A DNA stretch of 64,000 nucleotides from Clostridium tepidum (GTDB lineage: Bacteria; Bacillota; Clostridia; Clostridiales; Clostridiaceae). The stretch covers positions 1 to 64,000 of the forward strand of contig NZ_MRAE01000015.1 in assembly GCF_002008345.1 (NCBI RefSeq). The letters are read 5' to 3'. This document shows, in pieces, positions 1 through 7,994 of the stretch; position 1 is the stretch's first letter, and every line of letters begins with the position of its first letter. The notes beneath the pieces were generated by a model. It made no database searches. It saw only the letters and a program-made list of their open reading frames with translations, and had not been told where the DNA came from. A program made the position numbers and the translations under genes.

Positions 1-392
1 AATCTAGATCTTTTAAAAGTATAAAAAGATTTTACTTTATTATTAAAAAAATCTGTTAAGATTTTGCTATTTTTTAAACAAACAGTAATAATATTAGCTG
101 GTGTATTTATGATAGCTAAAGGATAAGTATCATAAGTTAATGAGTTATCTTCCATTTCTGTAAAGGGTATATCTAATATTACTATCATATTATCATCTTC
201 AATATCTATTCGTGAAGTTTCTTCTTCATCTAAAGGGGCTTTTAGAAAATCTAAAGAAACTCCAGTTTTTTTAGATACAAAGATAAGTTCTTGCTCTGAA
301 GGAGCTACTATATTAATCCAGGCGCCAGGTTCTATATTATCTAATTTTTTTATTGTTTTGTCTTCTTCAGTATTTTTATAAATTGAAATCAT
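1..392 (-). CDS. corA: CorA-family magnesium transporter (5' part only)
   Basis: About 130 codons of a gene that runs off the left edge. The ATG at 392 follows a strong GGAGGTGA site. The translation has GAWINIVAPSEQEL and LDEEETSRIDIEDDN, which match the N-terminal cytoplasmic domain of the CorA2 type of divalent-cation channel found in Firmicutes (Mg2+/Co2+ uptake across the cytoplasmic membrane). The two C-terminal helices and the GMN pore motif would lie outside the window, so selectivity and intactness cannot be judged. It is divergent from the membrane-protein gene starting at 743. Confidence 0.82.
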   Translation of the reverse strand, partial: MISIYKNTEEDKTIKKLDNIEPGAWINIVAPSEQELIFVSKKTGVSLDFLKAPLDEEETSRIDIEDDNMIVILDIPFTEMEDNSLTYDTYPLAIINTPANIITVCLKNSKILTDFFNNKVKSFYTFKRSR

Positions 393-742
393 AAAATCAC
401 CTCCGCATGTAAATTTTATTGATTTATAAATTGTAATTATGCTAACCAACAATATATATTATACAGCATATAGTTATATATTTATTTATAAAATTAATAT
501 ATTTTAATAAGTTAAAATTAAATAAGAAGTATTGTTTAAATTTTAACTATTAATAACGTTATTCAGATAAAATTATAGCAAAACAGAGAAATATAAAGGA
601 AAACATATCTTAATAACTAAAAATAACTTTAAATATCTTTAAACTTACAATATTGCAGTGGATTAATGCTCAAAAGCTTAGTATAATCTTGAGCGTAAAG
701 AAATTTTAAATTTATTTCATGTTATTTTGGAGGGTTTATAAA
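393..742. other. Divergent intergenic region
   Basis: About 350 A+T-rich bases between two divergent genes. A TATAAT at 682-687 lies inside an inverted repeat GCTCAA (669-674) / TTGAGC (689-694), which could be an operator over a -10 box for the gene at 743. I see no good -35 box and no open reading frame with a ribosome site. Confidence 0.4.
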
Positions 743-1246
743 ATGGGAAATATGTATAAAGAAACTGTGACTAGAAAAAAGGTTCCGGTTTTATTTTTTA
801 TGCTTATTTTGTTAGTAGGAATTTTATTTTTAATAGGATTTTTAAAAAATATTAGATTTTATGGCCACAAGTTAGATGAAATCTTAAACATTTTTTTATT
901 ATGTATAGTTATAGTAGTGAGTTTTTTAGAAATATTTAAATGTAAAATAAAATATTCATATTTTATAATAGCAGATCAGTTTATAATTCATAAAATAAAA
1001 GGAAATTATAATAGAGTAGTAGAGAATATAAAATTAAAAGATATAATTTATTTTGATAAGTGTTCTGGATTAAAAACAAAAATAAATATAAGTAATTCAA
1101 AAAAATATACATGTTCTTTATTAAATAGACAAACCTACTGTTGTGTTTATAAAGATGGTAATAGTACTAAAAAGTTTTATTTTGAACCTAGTAATAATTT
1201 GATTAAAAAAATAAAATATTTATCAAGTAAGAGACTAGCTAGCTAG
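743..1246 (+). CDS. Two-helix membrane protein, unknown function
   Basis: A 167-residue protein I do not recognise. Two hydrophobic segments near the N terminus (about residues 14-34 and 48-66) form a hairpin-like anchor. They are followed by a roughly 100-residue Lys-rich, probably cytoplasmic domain with beta-strand-like alternation (FIIADQFIIHKIKG, NIKLKDIIYFDKCSG). That layout resembles bacterial PH-like membrane proteins, but no signature motif supports the name. The start at 743 is preferred over an in-frame ATG at 719 because GGAGGG lies seven to ten bases before it. The stop codon is inside a palindrome shared with the convergent M20 gene. Confidence 0.6.
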   Translation: MGNMYKETVTRKKVPVLFFMLILLVGILFLIGFLKNIRFYGHKLDEILNIFLLCIVIVVSFLEIFKCKIKYSYFIIADQFIIHKIKGNYNRVVENIKLKDIIYFDKCSGLKTKINISNSKKYTCSLLNRQTYCCVYKDGNSTKKFYFEPSNNLIKKIKYLSSKRLAS

Positions 1247-1254
1247 TCTCTTAC
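1227..1254. terminator. Perfect palindrome between convergent genes
   Basis: A 28-base perfect inverted repeat (14 bp per arm, GTAAGAGACTAGCT and its complement). It overlaps the last codons and stop of the + strand gene and the stop codon of the minus-strand M20 gene. It probably folds into a bidirectional transcription-ending hairpin, although neither side has a long T run. Confidence 0.6.
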
Positions 1255-2411
1255 TGCATTTTATTAAAAAATTCATTTTTTACTTCTTTTAAAAGAGTAT
1301 TATTTTCGATTAAATCTAATGCAGTTAAGCTTAAGGCTTGAGAAGCTTTAAGAACATTTTGTTGGGCATGCTTTTTTAAAGTTTCATCTGCAAACTCTTT
1401 AGTAAAATAATTTACAGGATTATTTTTATCTAATATAGATATATAGGGGTGAATACAAGGAATATAATGACTTACTGTTCCTAAGCTTAGCCCTGATACA
1501 GTATTTTTTTCATTGCAAATATCAATTATACCAGCTTCCTTTAAATTATGGCAAAATAGTCTAGACAGTCTTTTATTAGTTATTAATTCTCTATAAGGTA
1601 ATTCAAAAAAACAAATTTCTGAATCTAAATTTAAGAGGGAGTTAACATTGTCTACAATTTTCCTTATTCTCTTTTCTACATAAATAGCAGTTGATATGGT
1701 TTTAGATCTTATATAAAATTTAGCTTCTGTAGTATTAGATGAAATATAAGGATCGTTACCACTATTAACAACTAATTTATCTATATGAAAGTTATTATTA
1801 ATAGATTGTTTTAAAATATTTATAGAATTAAATGTGTATAAGAGGCCATTTAATGATGAAAATATATTTATATTTTCATAACTTAAAGTTTCTTTACCTT
1901 TAAATTTTATTTTTAAAGGAAGAATAGCCATTGAAGATCCACTTTCACATGTAACTTCATCAGGATGAACCATAAGACCTACATCTATATCTTTAAAAGC
2001 GCCTTGTTTGGCTAAAGTTACTTTAGAACCGCTTAAAGATTCTCCAGGAGTCCCCATTACAATGATAGTACCAGAAAAGTTATCCATTACTTTTGAAAGG
2101 GATAGAGCAGCCCCAATAGATATTGAAGAAACTAAATTATGTCCTGATATATGGCCTAGTTCATTTGGTGCATCATATTCACAAAAAAAACATATTTTGG
2201 GATGGCCTGTGCCAAATTTTGCACAAAATGCTGTAGGAATATTATAATAATTTTCTTCAACTTCAAAATTATTTTTTTTAAGAACATCTATTAAGTACTT
2301 GCATGATTTGTGTTCATTAAAACTTGTTTCCGGATTATCATAAATAAATTTGGATATATTAAATAAATCTGATTCTATGGATTTTAAGTAGGATACTATT
2401 TTTTGTTTCAT
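1251..2411 (-). CDS. M20-family amidohydrolase/peptidase with altered metal site
   Basis: A 386-residue cytosolic protein of the M20D (AbgB/HipO/amidohydrolase) type, usual length for the family. Family landmarks are readable: FFCEYDAPNELGH (residues 75-87), SGHNL (89-93), GTPGESLSGSK (120-130), MVHPDE (147-152) and a C-terminal SHYIPCIHPYISI. The Cys of the usual GHACGHN metal-binding motif is Ser89, and the second Glu of the usual AEE pair is Ser125, so the metal centre looks altered. The start at 2411 is chosen because GGAGG lies just before it; the longer frame would begin upstream of that site. Substrate unknown. Confidence 0.78.
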   Translation of the reverse strand: MKQKIVSYLKSIESDLFNISKFIYDNPETSFNEHKSCKYLIDVLKKNNFEVEENYYNIPTAFCAKFGTGHPKICFFCEYDAPNELGHISGHNLVSSISIGAALSLSKVMDNFSGTIIVMGTPGESLSGSKVTLAKQGAFKDIDVGLMVHPDEVTCESGSSMAILPLKIKFKGKETLSYENINIFSSLNGLLYTFNSINILKQSINNNFHIDKLVVNSGNDPYISSNTTEAKFYIRSKTISTAIYVEKRIRKIVDNVNSLLNLDSEICFFELPYRELITNKRLSRLFCHNLKEAGIIDICNEKNTVSGLSLGTVSHYIPCIHPYISILDKNNPVNYFTKEFADETLKKHAQQNVLKASQALSLTALDLIENNTLLKEVKNEFFNKMQ

Positions 2412-2755
2412 AAATATAACCTCCAACATAAAACATTTAAGTTATATTATTATACCCAATATAAGTAGAATAAATTATTTCAATTAATAGATTTAAATAA
2501 TTAGGAGTGAATGTGGTGAAAATTTACAAATACAAAAATGATTTATTTAATTTTTTATGAAACTATTTTTATAATATATAAGTTATAAAAGATTTTAAAC
2601 TTAATATATTCTGTTTACATAGATTATATAATAGAAATTGAATAATAAAAATTATATAATTTTATGTGGACAAAATAACATTTAGCTGATTATTGAATAA
2701 AATGTATATTAGGGGGCAAGAATTTAGCTGTAATAATATATTAAGGGGGATAAAT
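2412..2755. other. Intergenic region upstream of csfB
   Basis: About 340 A+T-rich bases between the divergent M20 gene and csfB. It holds one DnaA-box-like nonamer (TGTGGACAA at 2665-2673). A possible 15-codon GTG reading frame near 2516 follows AGGAGTGA but looks like chance. No convincing sigma-F promoter for csfB could be read by eye. Confidence 0.4.
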
Positions 2756-2968
2756 ATGAAAAAACAATATTGTATTATATGTGGTAAGCCTCTAAATAGT
2801 GGTATAATTATAAATAGAAAAGGAATATGTGATGTTTGTGAAGAAAGAATGGTAAATAGTGATATGGATACAGATTTTTATGAATTCTATAAAAAATGTA
2901 TAAGGAAAAATTTAGTGCAAACTGTTATAAAGGATGAGGAAATGAGATGGGAGAATTACCGATTTTAA
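2756..2968 (+). CDS. csfB: Anti-sigma-G factor Gin (CsfB)
   Basis: A 70-residue protein with the Gin/CsfB pattern: an N-terminal CIICGKPL zinc-binding knuckle, a second CDVCEE pair, then a short helical tail (DFYEFYKKCIRKNL). In Bacillus, CsfB binds and holds back sigma-G (and sigma-E) in the forespore until engulfment is complete. The start at 2756 follows AAGGGGG; an upstream in-frame ATG at 2693 has no ribosome site. The 3' end overlaps the next gene by 22 bases, implying coupled translation. The gene order csfB-decarboxylase-tmk is the same as in B. subtilis, which supports the call. Confidence 0.85.
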   Translation: MKKQYCIICGKPLNSGIIINRKGICDVCEERMVNSDMDTDFYEFYKKCIRKNLVQTVIKDEEMRWENYRF

Positions 2969-4404
2969 ATGGAGTTTTAAAATATATTGAGGAAAAGAAC
3001 ATATTATTTTCTATGCCAGGACATAAAGGTTCATTAGGGTTTTTATTTACCGAAGAAGGAAGAAAATTTTGTGAAAATATACTTCAATGTGATTTAACAG
3101 AAGTTGATGGATTAGATAATCTTCATAATAGTGAAGGAATAATAAAAGAATCCGGCAATCTTTTAAGCCGGTTTTATAATTCTAAAAAATCTTATTTTTT
3201 AGTGAATGGAAGTACTAGTGGAAACTTAGCTATGATATTTTCTTGTTTTAAAGAAAAAGATAAAATTATTGTAGAAAGAAATTGTCATAGGTCTATATTT
3301 AATGGAATAATTATGAGAAAATTAAAACCAATATATATAAAGAATAAGGTGTATAAGAGATTTAATGCTCCACTTTCGATAGATTTGGAGCATTTTTTAA
3401 GTCTAATAAAAGAAAATAAAGATGCAAAAGGCATAGTAATAACATACCCTAATTATTATGGTGTTTGTCCTAATCTAGAAATTATAATAAAAGAAGCTAA
3501 AAAATATAATATGAAAGTATTGATAGATTCAGCACATGGAGCTCATTTTGGAGTATGCGAAAGATTACCTAAAAGTGCTCTAGAATTAGGGGCTGATATG
3601 GTAGTAATGAGTGCTCATAAGACACTTCCTAGTTTAACACAAACAGCATTTTTACATATAGGTAAAAATGCTATGATTGATATTGATAAGGTAGATTTTT
3701 ACGTAAGTGCTTTTTCAAGTACTAGCCCTTCTTATTTATTTTTATGTTCTATGGATTATAGTAGATTTTATATGAATAAATATGGTGAAAAACATTATAA
3801 TGAACTGGTTGATAGAGCAAATTATTACAGAGAAAAAATAAATTTATTAGATAGTTTTTATGTACTAAATCATAATGATAAGAAATATTTAAATATTTTA
3901 CATAAAGATGTTATGGATATAGATTTGACAAGGTATGTGATAAATGTAAAAAAGGATTTAAGTGCTAGTGATTTATCAAAGTATTTAAGAAAATGTGGAA
4001 TACAATGTGAAATGACTGATGGAAACAATGTAATTTTAATATTATCTCCATTTTATAATGAAGATGTTATGGAAAAATTATATAAACTTTTATACGATTG
4101 GCATAAAAGTTATAACAATAAAGATAAAAACAGTTATAACTATTATACAAATTATAATTATATAGAAACTAATGCTAATATGTATCCTTATGAAGTTTTA
4201 GAAAAAGAATATTTATGGATAAACTATAAGGATTCCTTACATAAAATAAGTTATAATAATATAGTTCCTTATCCTCCAGGTGTTCCAATAATAATGGCAG
4301 GAGAGGTAATAAACAAAGAAATAATAGAGGCTATATGTTATTATAAGAATAATGGAATAGATGTATTAGGATTAAAAAATGATAATATTCAGATAGTAAA
4401 ATAA
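2947..4404 (+). CDS. YaaO-like Orn/Lys/Arg decarboxylase family protein
   Basis: A 485-residue PLP-dependent fold-type I enzyme of the Orn/Lys/Arg decarboxylase family. Visible landmarks are SMPGHKGS near residue 23, the VNGSTSGN cofactor-phosphate loop, IDSAHGAHF with the Asp that contacts PLP, and SAHKTLP with the Schiff-base lysine. The C-terminal block NIVPYPPGVPIIMAGE is typical of the family. It corresponds in position and length to B. subtilis yaaO, whose substrate is not established. It starts inside csfB and ends 22 bases before tmk, so it is likely part of the same operon. Confidence 0.85.
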   Translation: MGELPILNGVLKYIEEKNILFSMPGHKGSLGFLFTEEGRKFCENILQCDLTEVDGLDNLHNSEGIIKESGNLLSRFYNSKKSYFLVNGSTSGNLAMIFSCFKEKDKIIVERNCHRSIFNGIIMRKLKPIYIKNKVYKRFNAPLSIDLEHFLSLIKENKDAKGIVITYPNYYGVCPNLEIIIKEAKKYNMKVLIDSAHGAHFGVCERLPKSALELGADMVVMSAHKTLPSLTQTAFLHIGKNAMIDIDKVDFYVSAFSSTSPSYLFLCSMDYSRFYMNKYGEKHYNELVDRANYYREKINLLDSFYVLNHNDKKYLNILHKDVMDIDLTRYVINVKKDLSASDLSKYLRKCGIQCEMTDGNNVILILSPFYNEDVMEKLYKLLYDWHKSYNNKDKNSYNYYTNYNYIETNANMYPYEVLEKEYLWINYKDSLHKISYNNIVPYPPGVPIIMAGEVINKEIIEAICYYKNNGIDVLGLKNDNIQIVK

Positions 4405-4426
4405 TAAATAAAATGTGGAGGAAAAA

Positions 4427-5113
4427 ATGAACAGAGGTAAATTAATAGTTATAGAAGGTAGCGATGGAAGTGGTAAAGCCACCCAAACTAAAAAACTTTA
4501 TGATAAATTAGTAAGAAAAAATAAAAATGTAAAAAAAGTAGAATTTCCTAATTATACAAGTGAATCATCAGCTTTAATAAAAATGTATTTAAATGGAGAG
4601 TTTGGAAAAGATCCAGATAGTGTAAACCCCTATGTTTCATCTACATTTTATGCAGTAGATAGATTTGCATCCTTTAAAAAGGATTGGGAAGAATTTTACT
4701 TAAAAGGTGGAATTATTATTGCAGATAGATATACTACATCTAATATGATACATCAAGCAGCAAAAATAAGTGATGTACAAGCTAAAGATAATTTTTTAAA
4801 TTGGTTATGGGATTTTGAATTTAAAAAATTTAATTTACCAGTGCCAGATTGTGTTATATTTTTAGATATGCCTCCTAAATTCAGTAAAAATCTTATGGAA
4901 ACTAGAAATAATAAATTTACAGGAAAAAAAGAAAAAGATATACACGAAAATAATTATAAATACTTACTAGAATCATATGAAAATTCTAAGTATATATCAC
5001 AAAAATATAATTGGAATAGAATTCAATGCACTAATAAAGGGAATATTAAAAGCATAGATGAAATAAATAATGAAATAATTAAAATAATAAAACATTATAT
5101 AGATAGTATTTAA
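4427..5113 (+). CDS. tmk: Thymidylate (dTMP) kinase
   Basis: A 228-residue P-loop kinase that phosphorylates dTMP to dTDP for DNA synthesis. The P-loop is EGSDGSGKATQTKKL (residues 10-24), the DR(Y/F) motif is DRYTTSNMIHQ, and an RFAS motif and a lid-like Lys/Arg segment (ETRNNKFTGKKEKDIHE) are present. The start at 4427 is preferred because GTGGAGG lies just before it. The family often has GKTTQ, here GKATQ. Synteny with the decarboxylase upstream and the YaaQ and HolB genes downstream is as in Bacillus. Confidence 0.88.
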   Translation: MNRGKLIVIEGSDGSGKATQTKKLYDKLVRKNKNVKKVEFPNYTSESSALIKMYLNGEFGKDPDSVNPYVSSTFYAVDRFASFKKDWEEFYLKGGIIIADRYTTSNMIHQAAKISDVQAKDNFLNWLWDFEFKKFNLPVPDCVIFLDMPPKFSKNLMETRNNKFTGKKEKDIHENNYKYLLESYENSKYISQKYNWNRIQCTNKGNIKSIDEINNEIIKIIKHYIDSI

Positions 5114-5202
5114 TAAAGGTAATTATAATTGTAAACTTATATAAAAAAATATAAAATATAAATAAGAAATTACAATATAAGTTCCTTTAAGGAGGTAATA
5201 AT

Positions 5203-5532
5203 ATGAAATTAGTTATTGCTATTGTTCAAGATGATGATGCTTCAGATTTAATAGATGAAATAACAGAAGATGGATTTAGAGTAACAAAATTAGCTACTAC
5301 AGGAGGATTTTTAAAAGCAGGAAATACTACTCTTATGATAGGTGTAGAAGAAAAAGATGTAGATAAATTGATTAAAAAAATAGAGGATATATGTAAAACT
5401 AGAAAGCAAATTGTAACATCAGCGTCACCAGTAACTGGATCAGCTGGAATGTATGTATCTTATCCAATAGAAGTACAAGTTGGAGGAGCTACTATATTCG
5501 TTGTGGATGTAGATAAATTTGTAAGAGTCTAA
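5203..5532 (+). CDS. darA: PII-like cyclic-di-AMP receptor DarA (YaaQ/PstA)
   Basis: A 109-residue protein with the PII-like ferredoxin fold of DarA/PstA/YaaQ, a cytosolic trimer that binds c-di-AMP. The start MKLVIAIVQDDDA, the G-rich T-loop base TKLATTGGFLKAGNTT (residues 28-43) and MYVSYPIEVQVGGAT are characteristic. The length is standard. AAGGAGG precedes the ATG. It lies between tmk and holB as in Bacillus; the 15-base gap to holB implies co-transcription. The downstream target of DarA is not settled. Confidence 0.92.
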   Translation: MKLVIAIVQDDDASDLIDEITEDGFRVTKLATTGGFLKAGNTTLMIGVEEKDVDKLIKKIEDICKTRKQIVTSASPVTGSAGMYVSYPIEVQVGGATIFVVDVDKFVRV

Positions 5533-5547
5533 TTAGGAGGGATATAT

Positions 5548-6492
5548 TTGAATTTATATACAATAATAGGGCATGAGGATATAAAAAATAGAATTAAAAA
5601 TTCAATAGATAAAAATAAATTTCCTCATGCCAGTATTATTGTTGGAGAGGATGGCATTGGCAAGAGTAAAATAGCTAAGGAAATAGCTATTGGGTTATTA
5701 GAAGAATCGCAAAGAAGGAGCTGTGCAGATATAATAGAATTTAGACCTATTAATAAAAAATCTATAGGTATAGATGATATAAGAAGTCTAATAGAGGAGA
5801 TAAATAAAAAGCCAATAGAAGGAAGTAAAAAGGTTATTATAATGTATAAATCAGAGTTAATAACAGAAGTTGCCCAAAATGCTTTTTTGAAAACTATAGA
5901 AGAACCACCTAAAGGTGTTTATATATTATTATTGTGTAAAAATATGGAGCAAATGTTAGATACAATAAAATCTAGATGTGAAATATTTAAATTGAATAGA
6001 TTAAAGTCCTGTGATGTAGAAAAATTTATAAAATACAAATATAATGATATAAAAAAAGAAAGTATAGATTCAGCAGTAGCATTTAGTGATGGAATTCCAG
6101 GTAAAGCTGAAAGATTTATTGAAGATGAATCACTAAAATATATAAGGAATATGAGTTTGGGTATATTAAAAGACTCAAAAAATTTAAGTAATTATGATTA
6201 TTTGATGAAATATGAACCGTTTTTAACAAATTACAAAGAAAACTGGGAAGAAGTTTTAACTTGTATTTTATCATATCTTAGAGATTCATTGTTATTTAAA
6301 GAAACTGGAGATGAAGAGTTATTATTAAATTTAGATAAAAAAGAGTATATAAAAGATATATCGGAAGAGTATTCATATATAAACTTAAATAGAATGGTAA
6401 GTATAATAAATGATACAAGGGATAGATTAAATAAAAATATAAACTCCACTCTAGTATTTGATGCAATGCTTATAAAAATGCAGGAGGTATAA
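5548..6492 (+). CDS. holB: DNA polymerase III delta-prime subunit
   Basis: A 314-residue AAA+ clamp-loader subunit. The N terminus has the IIGHEDI start, a P-loop VGEDGIGKSKIAKE (residues 32-45), and the sensor/arginine-finger region KTIEEPPKGVYILLLC, IKSRCEIFKL, where SRC is the family's conserved block. It belongs to the complex that loads the beta clamp on DNA. The start is TTG at 5548, set by AGGAGGG eight bases upstream. The stop is followed after one base by ricT, whose ribosome site is inside holB, so the two are translationally coupled. Confidence 0.9.
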   Translation: MNLYTIIGHEDIKNRIKNSIDKNKFPHASIIVGEDGIGKSKIAKEIAIGLLEESQRRSCADIIEFRPINKKSIGIDDIRSLIEEINKKPIEGSKKVIIMYKSELITEVAQNAFLKTIEEPPKGVYILLLCKNMEQMLDTIKSRCEIFKLNRLKSCDVEKFIKYKYNDIKKESIDSAVAFSDGIPGKAERFIEDESLKYIRNMSLGILKDSKNLSNYDYLMKYEPFLTNYKENWEEVLTCILSYLRDSLLFKETGDEELLLNLDKKEYIKDISEEYSYINLNRMVSIINDTRDRLNKNINSTLVFDAMLIKMQEV

Positions 6493-6493
6493 T

Positions 6494-7408
6494 ATGATAG
6501 AAGTTGTAGGAGTTCGATTTAAAAAGGCAGGTAAAATATATTATTTTAATCCTAGTAACATAGAAATAAATAAGGGAGAATATGTTATAGTAGAAACTAT
6601 AAGAGGGATAGAATTTGGAGAAGCAGTTATTGATAAAAAGCAAATTAATGAAGATGAAATAGTAGCACCATTAAAAAATGTAATTAGAAAAGCAACAGAT
6701 GAAGATATAAAAAAACATCATGAAAATAAAGAAAAAGAAAAATATGCGTTAGAAACTTGCCTACAAAAAATACAAGAACATAAATTAAATATGAAGCTAA
6801 TAGATGTAGAATACACTTTTGACAATAATAAAGTTATATTTTATTTTACAGCAGATGGTAGAGTGGATTTTAGAGAATTAGTTAAAGATTTAGCTTCAAT
6901 ATTTAGAACTAGAATAGAATTAAGACAAATAGGAGTACGTGATGAAGCAAAAATGGTTGGAGGGTTAGGACCTTGTGGAAGACCTATGTGTTGTTCTATG
7001 TTTTTAGGGGATTTTGCTCCAGTATCAATAAAAATGGCTAAGGAACAAAATTTATCATTAAATCCTACTAAAATTTCAGGTATATGCGGAAGACTTATGT
7101 GTTGTTTAAATTATGAGCAACAAACTTATGAAAATATTAGAAAAGTACTGCCAAAGGTTGGATCAATAGTTAAGACTCCTTATGGACAAGGAGAAGTGGT
7201 AGCTAATAATGTGGTTAAGGAAGAAATTAAAGTAAAAATTAAAGGCCAAGATAATGAAGAATTTATACAACCAGTGCCTATAATAGAAACAGAGCTTATA
7301 TCTGGTGGTTATGAAGGAAATGTAGAAAGTGTAGATGAAGAGGAAATAAATATTGAAATAGATGATGCAGATGAAACAATAATAAAAGAGCTACTTAAAG
7401 ATGAATAG
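6494..7408 (+). CDS. ricT: RicT (YaaT), PSP1-domain protein
   Basis: A 304-residue PSP1-domain protein. It has the start EVVGVRFKKAGKIYYF and two cysteine blocks, GPCGRPMCCSMF and GICGRLMCCLNYE, that ligate an iron-sulfur cluster in the RicAFT complex. In Bacillus this complex speeds Spo0A phosphorelay, biofilm formation and competence through RNase Y-dependent mRNA maturation. The acidic C-terminal tail (about residues 270-304) is less conserved. It is one base from holB and overlaps nothing downstream when the next gene starts at 7419. Confidence 0.92.
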   Translation: MIEVVGVRFKKAGKIYYFNPSNIEINKGEYVIVETIRGIEFGEAVIDKKQINEDEIVAPLKNVIRKATDEDIKKHHENKEKEKYALETCLQKIQEHKLNMKLIDVEYTFDNNKVIFYFTADGRVDFRELVKDLASIFRTRIELRQIGVRDEAKMVGGLGPCGRPMCCSMFLGDFAPVSIKMAKEQNLSLNPTKISGICGRLMCCLNYEQQTYENIRKVLPKVGSIVKTPYGQGEVVANNVVKEEIKVKIKGQDNEEFIQPVPIIETELISGGYEGNVESVDEEEINIEIDDADETIIKELLKDE

Positions 7409-7418
7409 GAGGAGAGTT

Positions 7419-7622
7419 ATGAAGGCACTATTAAAAGTATGTGATATGAAAACAATACATGATATAAATAAAGTAAAAAGTGCTGTAGCTAATAATGAAG
7501 GTGTGGTGGCCTGTGAAATAAATAAGGAAAGAAAAGAAGTAAGTGTTATATATGACGATTATTTTGTAGATGTAGATAATATAATAGAATCCATAGAAAA
7601 TATAGGTTATACGGTTATATAA
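7419..7622 (+). CDS. Small HMA-like protein lacking the metal-binding cysteines
   Basis: A 67-residue protein with the length and secondary-structure rhythm of a heavy-metal-associated (HMA, ferredoxin-like) domain: MKALLKVCDMKTIHDINKV, then EGVVACEINKERKEVSVIYD and a final helix-strand IIESIENIGYTVI. The usual MxCxxC metal loop is absent (CDMKTIHD instead), so copper binding of the ordinary kind is unlikely. The start at 7419 follows GGAGGAG at the end of ricT; the gene is probably the last of that operon. Function unknown. Confidence 0.7.
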   Translation: MKALLKVCDMKTIHDINKVKSAVANNEGVVACEINKERKEVSVIYDDYFVDVDNIIESIENIGYTVI

Positions 7623-7703
7623 AAATTACTTTAAAAATCAACAAAAACATGGTAAAATATAAATCGTATAAAGTTGTGTAATTTTTAAGGAGGTGTGTTA
7701 CAT

Positions 7704-7874
7704 ATGGCATACAAAATTACAGATGCTTGCGTAAGCTGTGGAGCATGTGCTGCAGAATGCCCAGTTAATGCTATAAGTCAAGGAGATTCTATATTTGATA
7801 TAGATGCAGATACTTGTATTGATTGTGGAAACTGTGCTAATGTTTGTCCAGTAGGAGCACCAGTTCAAGATTAA
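7704..7874 (+). CDS. 2[4Fe-4S] clostridial-type ferredoxin
   Basis: A complete 56-residue ferredoxin with two CxxCxxCxxxCP motifs: [13 protein letters not shown] (residues 9-21) and [13 protein letters not shown] (38-50). It matches the classic clostridial 55-residue electron carrier used by pyruvate:ferredoxin oxidoreductase and hydrogenase, acting in the cytosol. AAGGAGGTG lies eight bases before the ATG. A strong terminator follows directly, so it is at least the end of a unit and may be transcribed alone. Confidence 0.97.
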   Translation: MAYKITDACVSCGACAAECPVNAISQGDSIFDIDADTCIDCGNCANVCPVGAPVQD

Positions 7875-7883
7875 TCTATTAAT

Positions 7884-7911
7884 AAAAAGGCCGTCAATAG
7901 ACGGTCTTTTT
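7884..7911 (+). terminator. Terminator after ferredoxin
   Basis: A 12-bp stem AAAAAGGCCGTC / GACGGTCTTTTT with one G-U pair, a four-base AATA loop, and its T run built into the 3' arm. Confidence 0.9.
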
Positions 7912-7994
7912 ATTCTTTATGTATTATAAAAATATTTTATTATTTTGATTAAAATATATATAAAATAAAAATTATTATATAAAAGGTGAATTGT

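Noticed and set aside
2008-2247. 79-codon + strand frame
   Set aside because: Antisense to the M20 gene, no ribosome site, no family resemblance.
2516-2563. 15-codon GTG frame after AGGAGTGA upstream of csfB
   Set aside because: Too short and A+T-rich to separate from chance, and no promoter is seen.
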